DNA from: Chalara sp. BL73
Taxonomy: Eukaryota; Ascomycota; Leotiomycetes; Helotiales
NCBI GenBank assembly: GCA_918026815.1
Contig: CAKJVC010000160.1
Coordinates: forward strand, 62,001 to 126,000
Direction: 5' to 3'
DNA length: 64,000 bases
Below, one piece after another: positions 20,858 through 32,978 of this stretch. A program made the position numbers and the translations under genes. The notes under the pieces are model-generated. The model was given only the letters and a program-made list of their open reading frames with translations. It did not search any database and had not been told where the DNA came from. Position 1 is the first letter of the stretch. Every line of letters starts with the position of its first letter.

Positions 20858-21619
20858 ATGTATATTTCTTTCATTTGCAGTAATTGCACATGCAGCCATC
20901 AACACAGCAACTTACAACGAAATTTTTATTATCCAATACCTGACGCAAGCTTTCCTGGCTTAGAAGAGCACATGGGGCGCTGGTATCAGGTTGCTGGCAC
21001 TGTAGTCCCATTTACATTGGGCTGTTCATGCATATTTGCTGAGCATCACCTCAATGTGTGTAATCACGGAGCGATTTGTCTCCTAAGTGTCTACAGCTAT
21101 TGACTGAGTTAGACAGACGGAATTGCAAAGCGAATTTCACCAACGCTTGTCAGCTAAACGTGTTGCCAAATAACATTGAGGGGTAGCATTGTTGGTTGAT
21201 GCTCGATATGGCGCCGCTGCGTCGCAAGTAGCATTTCCAAGCGTTCCTGGTGGAGGTGTGACTTGTCCCGGTCCAAACTACATTATTCAAAGTAAGTGTA
21301 GCGTATTTTCTGGTTAAGGTCTGGAAAGTATTACATTTGAAATGGCTTACTTACAACGTATACACATTTCTGACGTCAATATAGAATATGACTCAAACTG
21401 GGCTATCATTTAATCACCATGTTTTGAAGAACTTTTCTTTCTCAGCAGAGTAGAGCATCCAGCGGAAGCAGATATAGACGTGAGGCCATGATATTTTCAG
21501 ATTGAGTGCATACACATACTGACCTATCATTGCAGGCATGGCTAGCTGAAGCAGAGAGTCTCAGCACAATTTTGTCGACTGATATTCGGTTCAGTCAAGA
21601 GAACTGTTTGTTTACTTAA
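20858..21619 (+). pseudogene. Lipocalin-like secreted protein gene with nonsense and frameshift lesions
   Basis: Reads as a fungal lipocalin-like protein (small hydrophobic ligand carrier). Collinear pieces: 'FPGLEEHMGRWYQVAGTV' with 'GCSCIFAEHHLN' (about 20950-21055); after an intron, 'NCKANFTNACQLNVLPNNIEG' (about 21120-21184); 'VDARYGAAASQVAFPSVPGG' to 'PGPNYIIQ' (about 21185-21291); 'YDSNWAII', then 'FEELFFLSRVEHPAEADID' (about 21383-21480); and 'AWLAEAESL' to 'SQENCLFT' (about 21539-21619), the typical family ending. Lesions: a TAA at 21411-21413 in the middle of an otherwise continuous exon, where a CAA codon would fit, and a one-base loss in the GGGG run near 21180. The signal-peptide region may also change frame. 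The first is a base change, so this may be a true pseudogene rather than only a read error. Confidence 0.6.
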
Positions 21620-22046
21620 ACGTATAACAAACGCTATGCATCCCCTACCTTGAATGTTAATTTTGGGCTTGTATGAGAAGATTCAATACTCGTCAACTTC
21701 GATGATTTGAGCGGCGTTGTGTAACATAGTTATTGCCAAGACTCTCTTCAACTGAGTTCAAGAAAGAGACAAATCAAATTAATCAAAGCACCTCAGTAGG
21801 CTCCTTCGGGACATGGAAAATACTCCCTGATTTTATTGTCAAGCGTCTAATGTCTCAATACATGTTATACAATAACATGACACGTTATGTTTAAATATGG
21901 CAGATTCTGGCAAGTGCTATTTTCTAGTTGTGTTTGATGGGCATCGGCTCCTTCCATACTGTCCACATCTGCTCGCCCTTAAGCTACAGACGGCCGCTGC
22001 ACTGGCGCAAGAATATGCATCCGGACAAGGCTTTTCGTCGAATCTT
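21620..22046. other. Intergenic region between convergent genes
   Basis: 3' flanks of the lipocalin-like pseudogene and the GH55 gene; AT-rich, no feature seen. Confidence 0.5.
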
Positions 22047-24707
22047 TCAGACAAACGAACGATAGGCTGCAATGTTGCCACCCCACCCTCCAGGATTATT
22101 CACGGTCTGTGGGTTAGTCTTCCCGTCAAGAACCATTGTATCAGCTGACTTCGTACCAATTCCATACCAGAATAAACTGGTAGGATTGTTTGCAACACGA
22201 AGCATATTGGTCTGACAATTGCCGTTGCATTGTGTTTGGTAATTGCCGTCCCATGGACCATCAAAGAAGGCCCAGCTGGCGGTGTTGTACAAGAAGATGT
22301 TGGAGCCACCATTGACATTCTGTCCAAGAGACGTCCTGCAGCGCCCATCTCCACCGCCGCACCAAGAGTAATCTGGGTCTCCGTATTTGGACACTGCTGT
22401 CCATGGGGCGGGAGCAAGTTTCACAGCTCCGTTTCCTTGGTTGTATGGTGACTCTGTTTGAAGGAGACCTGCAAATACGTTCTTAGCAGCATTGAAGTTG
22501 TAGTTATACAGCCAATGATGTTCTGCTCCAGTACCAACAAGCCAGGTAGCCTTGGTGCTTTCAACTAAAATGCCACGCCCAGTCGATATGATTTGGAGAG
22601 GCCCTCCATCAAGATTGTGGTCTGCAGTCCACACCCAGATGTTCTGGAGATATGCTGACGAGCTTGTCGTAAGATGCACCCCGAGGAAGGCGCCCATACA
22701 GGAAGTCGTATCTTGGTTATTGCAAGTACTGTGGATAGTGGTATCTGCTGTTCCACCGATGGTGACTTGAGTATCCCATATTCCAACGTCACCAGGCGAC
22801 GTCCCTGCCATGTTGACCTGGACAATAATGGCTCCTGGCAAAGGCTCCGCAACGGTGAATCGCATGTCAGTTATCTGAGCAATTCCCACGTCACCTGAAT
22901 TTCCAATTTTGACAATTGGCTGTGGGTTATTCACATCTTTGAAAGTTGAGCCGGCGCCAGATATGACTGCCCAGGCTTCTCCAACAATCCGAGATCCGGC
23001 TGGTACAAAGAGGGTACTCTTCACAATGTAAACACCATATGGAAAGTACGCGATCTTGCAGTTGGCAGCGGCTTGAGCGAGGATTGCGTTCAAAGATGCT
23101 GAATCATCAGTGGCTCCATCTCCCTTGACAGGGAAACCAGTGACAGATTTGACGTTTATAAACTGGTCAAGAGCATATCCAGCATAAGTCGGAGCATTTT
23201 TAGTGAAGTATTTGCCAGAAGAATCCAAGAGAGTCGCTGATCTGGCCGTTGTGTAAGATTGCCCGTTGACGAATACTCCAGGAATAGAATTTCCCCAGAC
23301 CCATGTATCGATGGAAGATGCCGCAGCAAGTTTGGTGGCTCCATTTGAGTTGATTGCAATGGGATTGTTTCCATCATGCTTTAAATTCTGGATGACGACT
23401 TGGTTGTTCCTGAGGCCAGTGGTACCAGTTTCATAAAATTTGACGGCTGGTCCAGAGTTGGTTGAGGTTGAGTCTAGAAGGACAACATTCCCAGCGTTGC
23501 CCTGAGTGATATCTATGCCAAGTCCGCACGTGTCGAAGACAACGTTTTGCAACAGACTGGTGAATCCTCCTGTTGCTCCATAAGCAGTTCGACATTTACT
23601 AAAGTAAATGTTCTTGAAATTGACTTGTTGGTTTGAGTTCTGAATCCCGATGACTCCACCAGTGATTTTCATATCAGTAACAGCAATGGTCGAGCCGGCA
23701 GCAAGATTCATCCCGATGTGTCCTGTAGAGTCAGAGGGCATATTAATATTGACATTCCCAATTGCGCAGCCCTGTGCAACTCCCCATTGCAAAGCAACAA
23801 TAGACTTCGCCTTATCAAGATTGTTCGTACTGTATTTGTCAGCTTAGAGATGTGCATGCTAGTTAACTGGAGCGAGCATTGAACATAGCTTACTCAATAA
23901 TGACATTCTTCAAAGCAGTCATAAATGACGTTTCAGGTGGCCCATTCGACGAAGAGGCTATTCAACATTAGCATCTCGACTAGAACGATAGTATGTTCTT
24001 ACACACCGTCATAGCCTTTGATGAGTATGTTTCCGGAGAACCCAGGGGCGGCTTTCAGTATGGGAGGATTCTGAGGGTCTCCCATGATGATGGTGCCAAG
24101 TCTAAGATCAAGCTGAGAACCTAGAATGTAAGTTCCACCGGGAATAAACACATGAGCCGGCATTGCTGTTACTACGCCGGAAGACCAGCGATTGCCACCA
24201 CGGCCATCATCATTCAAAGCATTCTGTATAGCACTAGATGAATCACCTGATCCGTCATTCTTGGCCCCGTAAGAAAGAACGTTTCTGTATGTTGGGAACG
24301 TAAAGTAATTTGCGAGAAATGGAGCATAACCTCTGGCATTTCCTGTATGGTCCATTTGGTCCATCCAGAATGTGACTGGATTGCTTGTTACTGGCCCTGA
24401 ACAAGTAGCCGCAGCTTTGAAAGCAGCATCCTCAAAAGGCTTCGCATCTGGAATATTGGCTGGAGTGAATGACGTATTCAAGCCACCAAGCGGACCAGCT
24501 GGAACACCACTACCACCCTTTAGTGAAAGGTAGTTTTAGATATTAGGTTGATACTTACGGTTGGACTTTACCCAAAGGTGTCGGAGGATTCTTGATATAT
24601 GCAGACGCTGGCGCCGGCAGAGGAATCGGCTCATTTGCGCGAGGACTATGAATGACCCCTGCTGAAGCCCTCAAAATGAGGAGGCTGAGTACGACAGGTT
24701 GGTACAT
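22047..24707 (-). CDS. GH55 exo-beta-1,3-glucanase (glucan 1,3-beta-glucosidase), secreted
   Basis: Four exons (reverse): 24559-24707, 24007-24509, 23894-23957, 22047-23829. Together they are 2499 bases, exactly 833 codons with the stop, all with GT-AG borders. GH55 enzymes release glucose from beta-1,3-glucan of fungal walls or callose. Seen: signal peptide in 'MYQPVVLSLLILRASAG'; first beta-helix repeat with 'NVLSYGAKNDGSGDSSSAIQ' and 'VFIPGGTYILGSQLDLRLGT'; second with 'VKGDGATDDSASLNAILAQA' and 'AYFPYGVYIVKSTLFVPAGS', the paired pectate-lyase-like helices of the family; and 'PYNQGNGAVKLAPAPW' and 'GNCQTNMLRV' late in the protein. Length (~830 aa) is normal. An ATG at 24737 is also in frame, but the TATA-like site at 24765 favours 24707. 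Confidence 0.93.
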
Positions 24708-24764
24708 GATGTAGAAAAGGGACAAAGTGTAATCCAATGGCTGTCACTGTAGGTAGAGGGCAAT

Positions 24765-24772
24765 GTATATAC
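24765..24772 (-). promoter_or_regulatory. TATA-like box of the GH55 gene
   Basis: Reverse-strand 'gtatatac' about 60 bases upstream of the chosen ATG at 24707 and only ~28 bases from the alternative ATG at 24737. This makes the downstream ATG the likelier start. Confidence 0.4.
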
Positions 24773-26207
24773 TGCAGCTCGTATCCAGAAGCAATACCAT
24801 GATGAGAGTAGGCTATAGCTCGGGCACCTAATGGAGTTTGTTTCTAGTCCGTAGGTGAGCACCAGATACTATGGCATGTAGCTTACATCAGCAAATTTGG
24901 CGTCCTCGAGGCTCTAGCCTCTTAAATGTTTTGGTAAGATACCTCTCCATACTCCCATAAGCAAATGCATGATTAGTTAGGAATGTAAGCTATTTTATGT
25001 ATCTGTGTAACCCGAAAAGAGCTTAGTGATCACATTGAAAGCGCAGTAGAAATGCCTATTGGACGACTTCTGGGCATACCTGCCTAATGAATATATTGTC
25101 GGCCGCTAAATGCTTAGTAGAGTTTTTTTTCACGAGGCAAAGGAGATTTCTTCATGTATCATTGATCACTTCGTGCATACAGGGTAGCCTTTGTAGATGC
25201 TGACCGCGCTGTTATTGTCCCAAGATGGTAAGCGCCTTTACCTTCGCCAAGGCTGCCCATCCGATCAAGCAGGCGAAATCTCCGGGCCCGATATTAAGCT
25301 TATTCGTTTATGCAGATCGATCCTCAAACCTTAAATTGCGGAACCACCTAAGGAAGCTTAAACTACCATCAGCAAGTGTGAAGATACATCATGGTGTAAA
25401 ATTGGTGGTTCATGAGATTGAGCTTAGAATAATCGTCACTGGGCAGTAAATTGCTTTCGCATAGCTCAGTCGGAATCAATTATTTTCTAATATGTTGCTG
25501 CAATTGTTCATGACTAATAAAATTGCTCACGCGGTGTATGATACTCGGGTGAAAAGGGGACCTCATGCTGACGGTTGCTGCCAGCCCTGAATCTCATCTT
25601 CGTATTGACAGTAAGCGAGGCTAGTGCGTAACCCGGATATGGTAGCACTGGACATGAAAGTCACTGGTGTACTCCACATCTATCTTTAATCTAGAACCGT
25701 GGAAATCAATTATATAGTAAGTGCTCATTGAACGTCGTATTGAATCAATGGCAATATGCAGTGAAACACGACGCTTGTTGTCGCCATATAAGGCAATTTA
25801 CGATTGCTTACGCCGGCAACATTGCCCGTGAGCACAGCTTCATGAGGCATATCTCAGTTTATGATGGACTAAAAGGCTTAGCTTGAGAGTAACGTTAACA
25901 TAAAGAGTTTGGTTATGTATTCTGCATCACCAAAGTTAGATAGCCATACGCAGAGTGAGCGAGGGAGCACTTTCGTAATGTGATACTGTCCATTTTGGGC
26001 ATATTCTTTTTCATGAAGAGGCTTTCCGCTATTGAAAATTTAAGCTCTGTTGCGTCTACTCATTAGGAGACGTAGCGGTGTACTCTGCCTAGAAATAGTA
26101 ATGGCAGAGGACAGGGCATGAATGTTGTGGTGGCAACGGCCGGCCTCAATCTGACGATGATTTACGAAAGCCAAAAGAAGGCATTAACGCTTGAGAGAGC
26201 CGAGTAA
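24773..26207. other. 1.4-kb divergent intergenic region
   Basis: Between the reverse GH55 gene and the forward lysozyme-like gene. Scattered short frames (for example 25225-25449) without domains. Probably holds the regulatory sequences of both secreted-protein genes. Confidence 0.45.
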
Positions 26208-26214
26208 TATATAA
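26208..26214 (+). promoter_or_regulatory. TATA box of the lysozyme-like gene
   Basis: 'TATATAA' about 96 bases before the ATG, followed by a CT-rich leader ('ctctttagctctccattctt'), the typical core of a strongly expressed fungal gene. Confidence 0.55.
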
Positions 26215-26309
26215 GTAAGTAGTCAACTGCATCGCAGAAAAGCTCCAAAGACTCTTTAGCTCTCCATTCTTCAACTCTGTCTTCTCAATTCAAACTTCGG
26301 ATTCTCAAA

Positions 26310-27545
26310 ATGGTCTTCTTTCCGGCAGTCTTAGCATTCGCAGCACTTGTGACAGCTGCTCCATACCGTGATGAGAACTTTAAGACTTCCCGAAGTACTT
26401 CAATTGCTTTCTTTGGAAATAAAAGTGGAAACTTCATGAAGAACAGCTCGGAGTCTGCTGGTTTCTCTATTCAAGCCACCGGTGGAGTTGTCACTGGAGG
26501 CGCTGCAGTCTCTTCTATCAAAAACAACGATGGTATTGGTGCTGGGTCTGATAGATATGTCATGTATAGGGGAGATGGCTCACTTGAAGCTGGATGGTAT
26601 GTGTCAAATGCCACCCTGTTCAACCCAGGCCAAAACTAATATGTTACAGGCCAACAAAAGAACAATGGGTCAGCTTTGAACAAATGTTTAATAACAATAA
26701 AGTTATTATGAGTCAATCCTGCGGCTGGAACGGTTGGGGTGCTGATGATAGTGTACGCTACTCACTCTACCATAGTACTAACAATGAATTTCCCCTTGAT
26801 TTTCACTAATATGAGCCATTTTAGGGTCCTGAGATTGGCGCAATATACAATGCAATTCAACAGATCGCGCTCGAGACTAAAGTAGATCACCGCTTCGTTC
26901 TTGCTGTCATTATCCAGGAATCCGGAGGCTGTGTCAGGGTGAGTAGTTTATACACTCAAGATATCGCGAACACAAACTGACTTAAAATTCAGGTTCCCAC
27001 TACCGCCAATGGTGTGAGAAACCCTGGCTTGATGCAAAGTCACAATGGAGATGGCACTTGCCATAGCGAGTAAGTAAAATTTCCACATGATGGCACAATC
27101 ACGAGGAAAATACTTCGGTACCACTGGTTCTAATCGATTTATAGTCGTACTGGAGTCATCAAGAATCCCTGCCCTGACAAAGATGTAAGCTCCTCACCTC
27201 TAAATTCTGGAATCATGCTTATTTCACCAGATCACTTTGATGGTTCGTGACGGAACTGCTGGAACTGCATCGGGTGACGGGTTGGCACAAACTATTAACC
27301 GTAAGCATATTTTTGAACTAGAAGCAATACAACTGGACTGACTGCTGTTTACAGAAGCAACTGCCCAGTTTGGCGTCACAAGATCTAGAGCATTTTACAT
27401 TGCAGCTAGGCTCTATAACTCCGGGTCCGTTGACCCTAGCAATGACCTTGGCAAGGGAATTGCAACCCACTGCTACTCCTCGGACATTGCCAACCGCCTT
27501 ACAGGATGGGTTCTCGCCAATCACGGATGCTCCCTTGATGGATAA
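26310..27545 (+). CDS. Secreted lysozyme-like protein (SLT/GH23-type fold)
   Basis: Seven exons, 26310-26596, 26650-26752, 26825-26938, 26993-27069, 27145-27184, 27231-27300 and 27355-27545, total 294 codons with the stop. Every junction keeps frame. Seen: signal peptide '[18 protein letters not shown]'; a Ser/Gly-rich N-terminal domain of ~90 residues; then '[18 protein letters not shown]' followed by '[12 protein letters not shown]', matching the 'ES' catalytic glutamate and 'GLMQ' motifs of soluble lytic transglycosylases; '[12 protein letters not shown]'; and a helical end with '[14 protein letters not shown]'. Family members cleave peptidoglycan or chitin-type polymers; the substrate here is not shown by sequence. 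Six Cys in the catalytic part suggest disulfides. It could act against bacteria or in wall turnover. Confidence 0.8.
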
Positions 27546-30516
27546 ACCGTTTGCAATACTACTGTATTCCATGCAGGAGAAGGTGGTAAAGGTGCGAAGA
27601 AATTAGTGAATACTTCCGAGCTTGTAATTCCGCATGTTATCAGTTCCTAGACAAGAATTTAAGAATGACTTTAAATATCGTAACGAGAGCAAAATGGGAC
27701 TAATCTCCAAGTTTGAAACTCATTTTATTCCTCGTATATACGTCCCACGCCCTGGTAAAGGTAGGCTAGTTACCTATTCAAAAGTCTCCCGAGGGGCCTC
27801 AGAAACTCGTAAAGATCTTCCGCTGTTCCATTTTCGCTGAGTGACATATTGCTCTCCGCCAACAGTAACTCCATAATCTCTCATAATTGCAAGCACAAGT
27901 ATATACGTCTTGAACTGAGTCCGATGACATCTTTGATTGTACCGATATATTACCCTATTGTCGGCAAAAAAGCCTGTGAATAATCACTTAATTTGTCTTC
28001 TGTCAACTGATGACGGTCTGAGCCGCTTGGCTCATCTTGAAACAGATCGCCGTACGTTGGTACTCGCATGGGAAAGATGGAGATTCCAGATTCATGTGGG
28101 TGCGTGTTGGGGAGAAGGAGTATTTCAGCCCTCGAGAATTACAATGAGCGGTAGTGAGACTACTAATTAACTTGAGACTTAGGGCATGTGATGATGGATG
28201 CTAAGGTCTAAATAATGAGGTGGTTGTCTGGGGGCAGCTGACTCTCTAGAATAAGAGCCTTTCGAAACCTAGTTTTATATGATTTTGTGGAATTGGTTTA
28301 TTTGACTTGCTTCGTTTCTTTGAGTTGGTTGCTCAGACTGGCTCGGAAGTATGTGCCTACAAATAAGACACTATCAAGTCCGAGTTACCAAGGGATAGTT
28401 TAGCCCATTCGTGATGGGATTGCTGATTGGCATTAACTAAATCTGAATCACCTGCTATATTGAGATATTGTAAAATAATTGTGGAACAAGGCAATAATGT
28501 GGTAGTACTTTGGCAAATCAACCAAAAGCGATTGCCAGCATAGGGGGCTAAAGCGACAGCAAAAGATGTGCAAGCTGAATCCTAATAGCATAGTGAATCA
28601 TTACACAATATAAGTCGCAAGTAACTAAATAAGGTAATGAAAACTTACTCTTTCTTGGAATAGTGTCATTTCCCCCAATTATACATTATGGACCTACGAC
28701 GTGCAACGTGAGTCACAGTGGGGAATTCCGGCAGTGCATAATAAAGAGGTCAATCTAGCGTAGATAGAAGAATTTGGCTGATTTTATAGAGGAACCCTCA
28801 TATCAAGTCAAAGATAAAATAATCATTGGAGCAGGCGTAGGCTTTGAAAGGACAATAACCATGTGCGGCTTGGACGCCAACTCTCCAATGCAAATGCTGG
28901 CGAGCTTTGAGGAAACAAAGCATACCTTATCCTATTCTGTTCCTTATGGCTATGGAGCCTGCATATCAAAAAGGGATAATCGATTTATTTAAATAAGGCA
29001 GGCAAGTGTTCCACAGGGTCTTCATGGATAGTCATAGGATCTGAATCCACAATTCAAAGTACACATGAATGCCGCAATAGGCAGAGCCGAAACCGCTTTC
29101 CTAGCACAAGGCTTTTTGAAAAACTACCGACTGTTCATTCATACAAAGCAACGACTTTGCAGATACTGCAATAAGTCCGCAATAAGGGCTGCTCGACTTC
29201 TCAGACATTGCAGGGTTGCGCGAGCAACTCGACTAATCCAATTCTAAGGAAGCATATATGCAGAATTGACAACAAAGATATGGAGATCCAATATTTTATT
29301 AGAATAAACTTCTACTTATAACTTTTTTTTTGGGCTGCGCGTCCTCAATGGGAAAATTCTATGCTGTGTGACAACGTCCACTTTCTGCGTAGCTTACAAC
29401 AGGTGTAGAACGAAGAAGGTGTAGTGCAAGGAAAGCCTTAGTCGTCAAAGCCATACTACTATAGGCTAAGGCAGTGAACAACAAGTACAATATAAAGCAA
29501 GTCCCACCAAATGTAAGAACAGAGCAAAATTGAAACCAGAGACAATGCAAGCAAGCTAGCAGAGATTCGAGTAGATAGAATATATGGCTGACACAGCCTT
29601 GTGACTTAGACCTTAATGAACGCGCTAGACTGAATTGATCAGCTTTCTAGAACAATCATGAACTCAGTATCAAAAGAGGGATTCATTTCGAAGTCTATGT
29701 GGTCCTCTAAACTATCCTGCTTATATAATATCAGGAATCTTTGAATGACAGATGACATAATACAAGCTCCAAGGCCATAATTTGTTCACCAGAAAAACTA
29801 CATTAATATTGCGTCCACCAATATTCTAATAGCCGTTGTCTTTCGTGCACAAGATCAGAACTGTTTGATTGATGCTGATTTTAGCTGTGATCGGAACATA
29901 AGTAAGTAAATGAGGCAATTTCTTGTTTTGCGTATGGTAGTCTCATGTCCCATCTCTCTTGTTTGCCGTTTCGTCAGCCGTGCGTTTGTTATACATGTTG
30001 CCTACACACTGCTTTGGATACACGACAGTACCATGAGCGGCATTATTCGATTCTTGCGAAGGACATGGAGATTTTATAACCCACCCCCAACCAGTGAAAC
30101 TGGCAGATGTAATTCGAATAGGCTTGTTAGGCAGGTCCGCAATTGCTCCGGAGTCATAGCTCAGGCCTGCGAAGTCGCATGCTGAGGTCAGCAAGAGACA
30201 TCGATCGGGCAAGTGAATTTGCCAAAAAGTATAACAATCCGATCGTACATAGATCATATCAAGGTGTGTGGTAATCTGGCTTTTCTGATACATGATATTT
30301 GCTGATATTTTGACATAGAACTACTAGATAACGTAGAAAAGGAGATATATACTGGTCAAGTTATAGATATCAGCTTGAAGCATTTGTTGACAGGATACGC
30401 AGAAGAACCTGAACGGGAGTTTGGGTAAATGCCGATTCAGTAAAGAAAATGGAGGTGATCGATTCAGCTTACAAGAAGTCTAACCTTCCATTGTGGCCAA
30501 CGGCCTGCTACAAATA
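27546..30516. other. 3-kb gene-poor interval
   Basis: AT-rich, with isolated short frames (27634-27840, 28774-28992, 29910-30185 forward; 29943-30293 reverse) that show no domain or plausible exon partners. No transposase or tRNA recognised. Confidence 0.4.
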
Positions 30517-30973
30517 CAGTACTAGTCCAAAAGTCTTCGCGTTCTCGCAATTTTACACCAAAACTCGCCCTTTTGCAGCTAATTTACTCAATAATATTAT
30601 ACTACAACTAAATTTAATATTAACAACCAATAATATTTTTAATAATTTAACTTTAGTTTACTAATAAACTTTATTTGATTATTTTAAGCTTACAAAGTTC
30701 TAGAGTGTTTAATTTACAGAAGTTGAAATTTACACGAATTTTGGTGTAAATTAGCTAAATTTCGCGACTCTCTAACTTTTTCGCTTTGTATTACTATAGT
30801 AATAAAGATTAAATCACTATAAGAAATAAAAAGATTTACTCAACTTAAATATAAGCAAGTTTTATATATAAAATTTCACTGTCTTGTGGCTAATTCGTTA
30901 ATTATTTTAATGCTGTAATACATGACTTTTGGTGTAAAATCACAAAACCGCGAAGACTTCTGGTGGGTGACTG
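30517..30973. mobile_element. 457-bp MITE-like element with ~50-bp terminal inverted repeats and TA flanks
   Basis: The left end reads CAGT...aagtcttcgcg...attttacaccaaaa. The right end, read on the reverse strand, gives CAGT...aagtcttcgcg...attttacaccaaaa with a few mismatches. Each end is bordered by TA (30515-30516 and 30974-30975), the target-site duplication of Tc1/mariner-pogo elements, whose terminal repeats often begin CAGT. A third partial copy of the end motif ('ttttggtgtaaatt') lies internally near 30740. The interior is extremely AT-rich with no coding capacity, so it is a non-autonomous element, perhaps also RIP-degraded. Confidence 0.65.
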
Positions 30974-31954
30974 TAATAGAGGCTGATTATCATTTCCTGG
31001 GCGTCAACCTAACCTCAAGACATGGGCTCGCAATTGCCTCCTTGGCATATTATTGTGTCAAACCCAGCCACAAACTGTCTTGCACAAGTGTAAATTCAAG
31101 GCTCTTTACAGGCTTTTGCCAACAGGTACCTCAACTTGAACAGCTAATGGCCTTCTTGTGGTCGGAGGTACAAAGGACTTCCACAAGTTGCGAAGGCTCT
31201 AGCGCCCACGGTTGGGGTACCAACACATGGAAAGTCCCGTTGCCTTGATACATGGTTACTTCAATATCCTTGAGTCAAAACTATTGCCTTTTTCAATATT
31301 CAATAACTTTTCAGACTTTAATGTGTGAGGTGAATTTTGGTGTGCTGATGCCTGCAAGAACCAGTTTACAATGAGTTTGATTTCAGTTCAACATCAGGTT
31401 CGAGTGCACGAACCCTATGTTTATGCCGTCGCAACCCAGGCAATAATCTGGCCGTGCAAATCACGATAGAGCCTCAAGGCAGATTCTGCGGTTTTAGGCG
31501 ATTTTGCAAGTTACTGAACAAAGAATGCAACATGTAGTTCATGCATTTTGGGTGTTAAAGAGCGAATCAAATATATGAGACGTTCTAGATGGGATGTCAG
31601 CCTAGCCGCAGCTTGGCGATCAACGTAGGAGAGGCACAGCGGACCCCTTGGTTGACCTGAGCGGCCAATTGGGAAGTCCCAGGTCCCTGGGGCTCCAACG
31701 AAACGATCGGTTTGAATCGTGTCTTTGAAATTATTGAGGTGCCGCAGGATCCTGAAGGCTTGTCGTTGGGTTTGTTCAGCCTATTTTGCAATGCCTCGTT
31801 GAAGGATGATCCAGAAACGACTTGTGTTGGAGCCTGTTTGTGTGGTTTCTTTCTGAGGTGAGATATAATAGCTATCTAGCGATGTTTATCTAGTCTACCT
31901 TCGAGCTTGACACACTGTTCTTCAAACTTTCGACGCCATCAATTAAATTTGAAA
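30974..31954. other. Intergenic region upstream of the Kre9-like gene
   Basis: No gene recognised. Short frames only; a small perfect palindrome-like 'ggttcg...cgaacc' near 31398 is the only structure noted. A TATA-like 'gatataat' near 31862 may belong to the downstream gene. Confidence 0.4.
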
Positions 31955-32978
31955 ATGTATTCTTTAAGGCGTTTCCTTGCTTTCGCCGTTCCCCTTCGGC
32001 TAGCCATAGCCCAAGCTATCTTTGAAACTCCAGCCTTGGGCGAAGTAGTCAACGGAGGCAGTAACTTCGGAATAGAATTTCATCCTTCAGCAAGTGCACT
32101 ATACCTCAGCCAGATGAATAATTGCGAGCTACTCCTTCTGTCAGGGGCATCCACTGCACCGGTGAGTACCTCTTGACATCGTGGCGAGTAGGAATTCATA
32201 TTTGCTACAGGTAGACCTCTACTCCTGGTACTTAGATGTCTCCAATGCTTCAAATATCCGCTACACTATCTTTATTTCTTCCTCGATAGCATCGAATGCT
32301 GAAAATGCATACTTCATGGGTATAAGAGGTTCGCTAAAGTCAAACACTAGCGTTTTGGCAACTTATTTCTCGGAAAGATTTACGTTGGCGAACATGACTG
32401 GTCCAAATGATTCTTCAGCAAAAGAAAAATCCAACTCTGCTAATTCGGAAGAGAAAACCGCCAGGTTTCCTCCATGGGCATATCCACTTCTAATTCTTGG
32501 CACAGCTAGCTTGTCCCTATTGCTGGTCTGGGGTTGCTTGTGCATTTGCAAACGGAGAAGGAAACAAGTAGGAATGACCCAGGATTGCGAGAAAATTCCA
32601 TTAGAGTGGTTATCGCAGTCACCGCAGTCACTGAAACAAAATCAACTCCTCAAATCCCCCTACAACGAGAAATATACATGCAAGGGTCGAAAGGTCCAGC
32701 AGATGCCGCACCTAGATACATCTCCTAAGCAGCCGGATACCTCCACCCGTTCCGTCTTTGAGCTTGATGGTTCAGATATCCAGCGCCCAGGCGATATCTG
32801 GAGGAATAGTTGGCATACAATGAGAGGACTCGTGATTGGAGGAAGAGCTGGGGGTACTCCCACAAGTGAGAGGAGTGAGAGGAGCCTCTCGGTGGTGCCG
32901 GATGTACCGATACCGAGCGGCGCCGCGATCGCGAGGAGGAACGAGGTCAGGTGGAAACCTAGCTATCTTGGTAGTTGA
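31955..32978 (+). CDS. Kre9/Knh1-like extracellular domain protein with single membrane span
   Basis: Two exons, 31955-32161 and 32211-32978, phase 0, 324 residues. Seen: signal peptide 'LRRFLAFAVPLRLAIAQA'; an Ig-like domain (about residues 22-140) beginning 'FETPALGEVVNGGSNFGIEF' and continuing 'VDLYSWYLDVSNASNIRYTI', the layout of the Kre9/Knh1 N-terminal domain found in fungal wall proteins; several N-glycosylation sequons; a transmembrane helix 'YPLLILGTASLSLLLVWGCL' followed by 'KRRRK', giving an outside-in topology; and a ~120-residue Ser/Pro-rich cytoplasmic tail. Kre9-type proteins help make beta-1,6-glucan, but membrane-anchored single-domain forms are mostly uncharacterised. A wall-facing surface protein is the safest reading. 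Confidence 0.65.

Noticed and set aside
30449..30664. Forward 71-codon frame
   Set aside because: Runs into the AT-rich MITE; Asn/Ile/Leu composition is an AT artefact.
31392..31420. 'ggttcg...cgaacc' resembling a tRNA T-arm
   Set aside because: No acceptor stem, D-arm or anticodon arm can be built around it.
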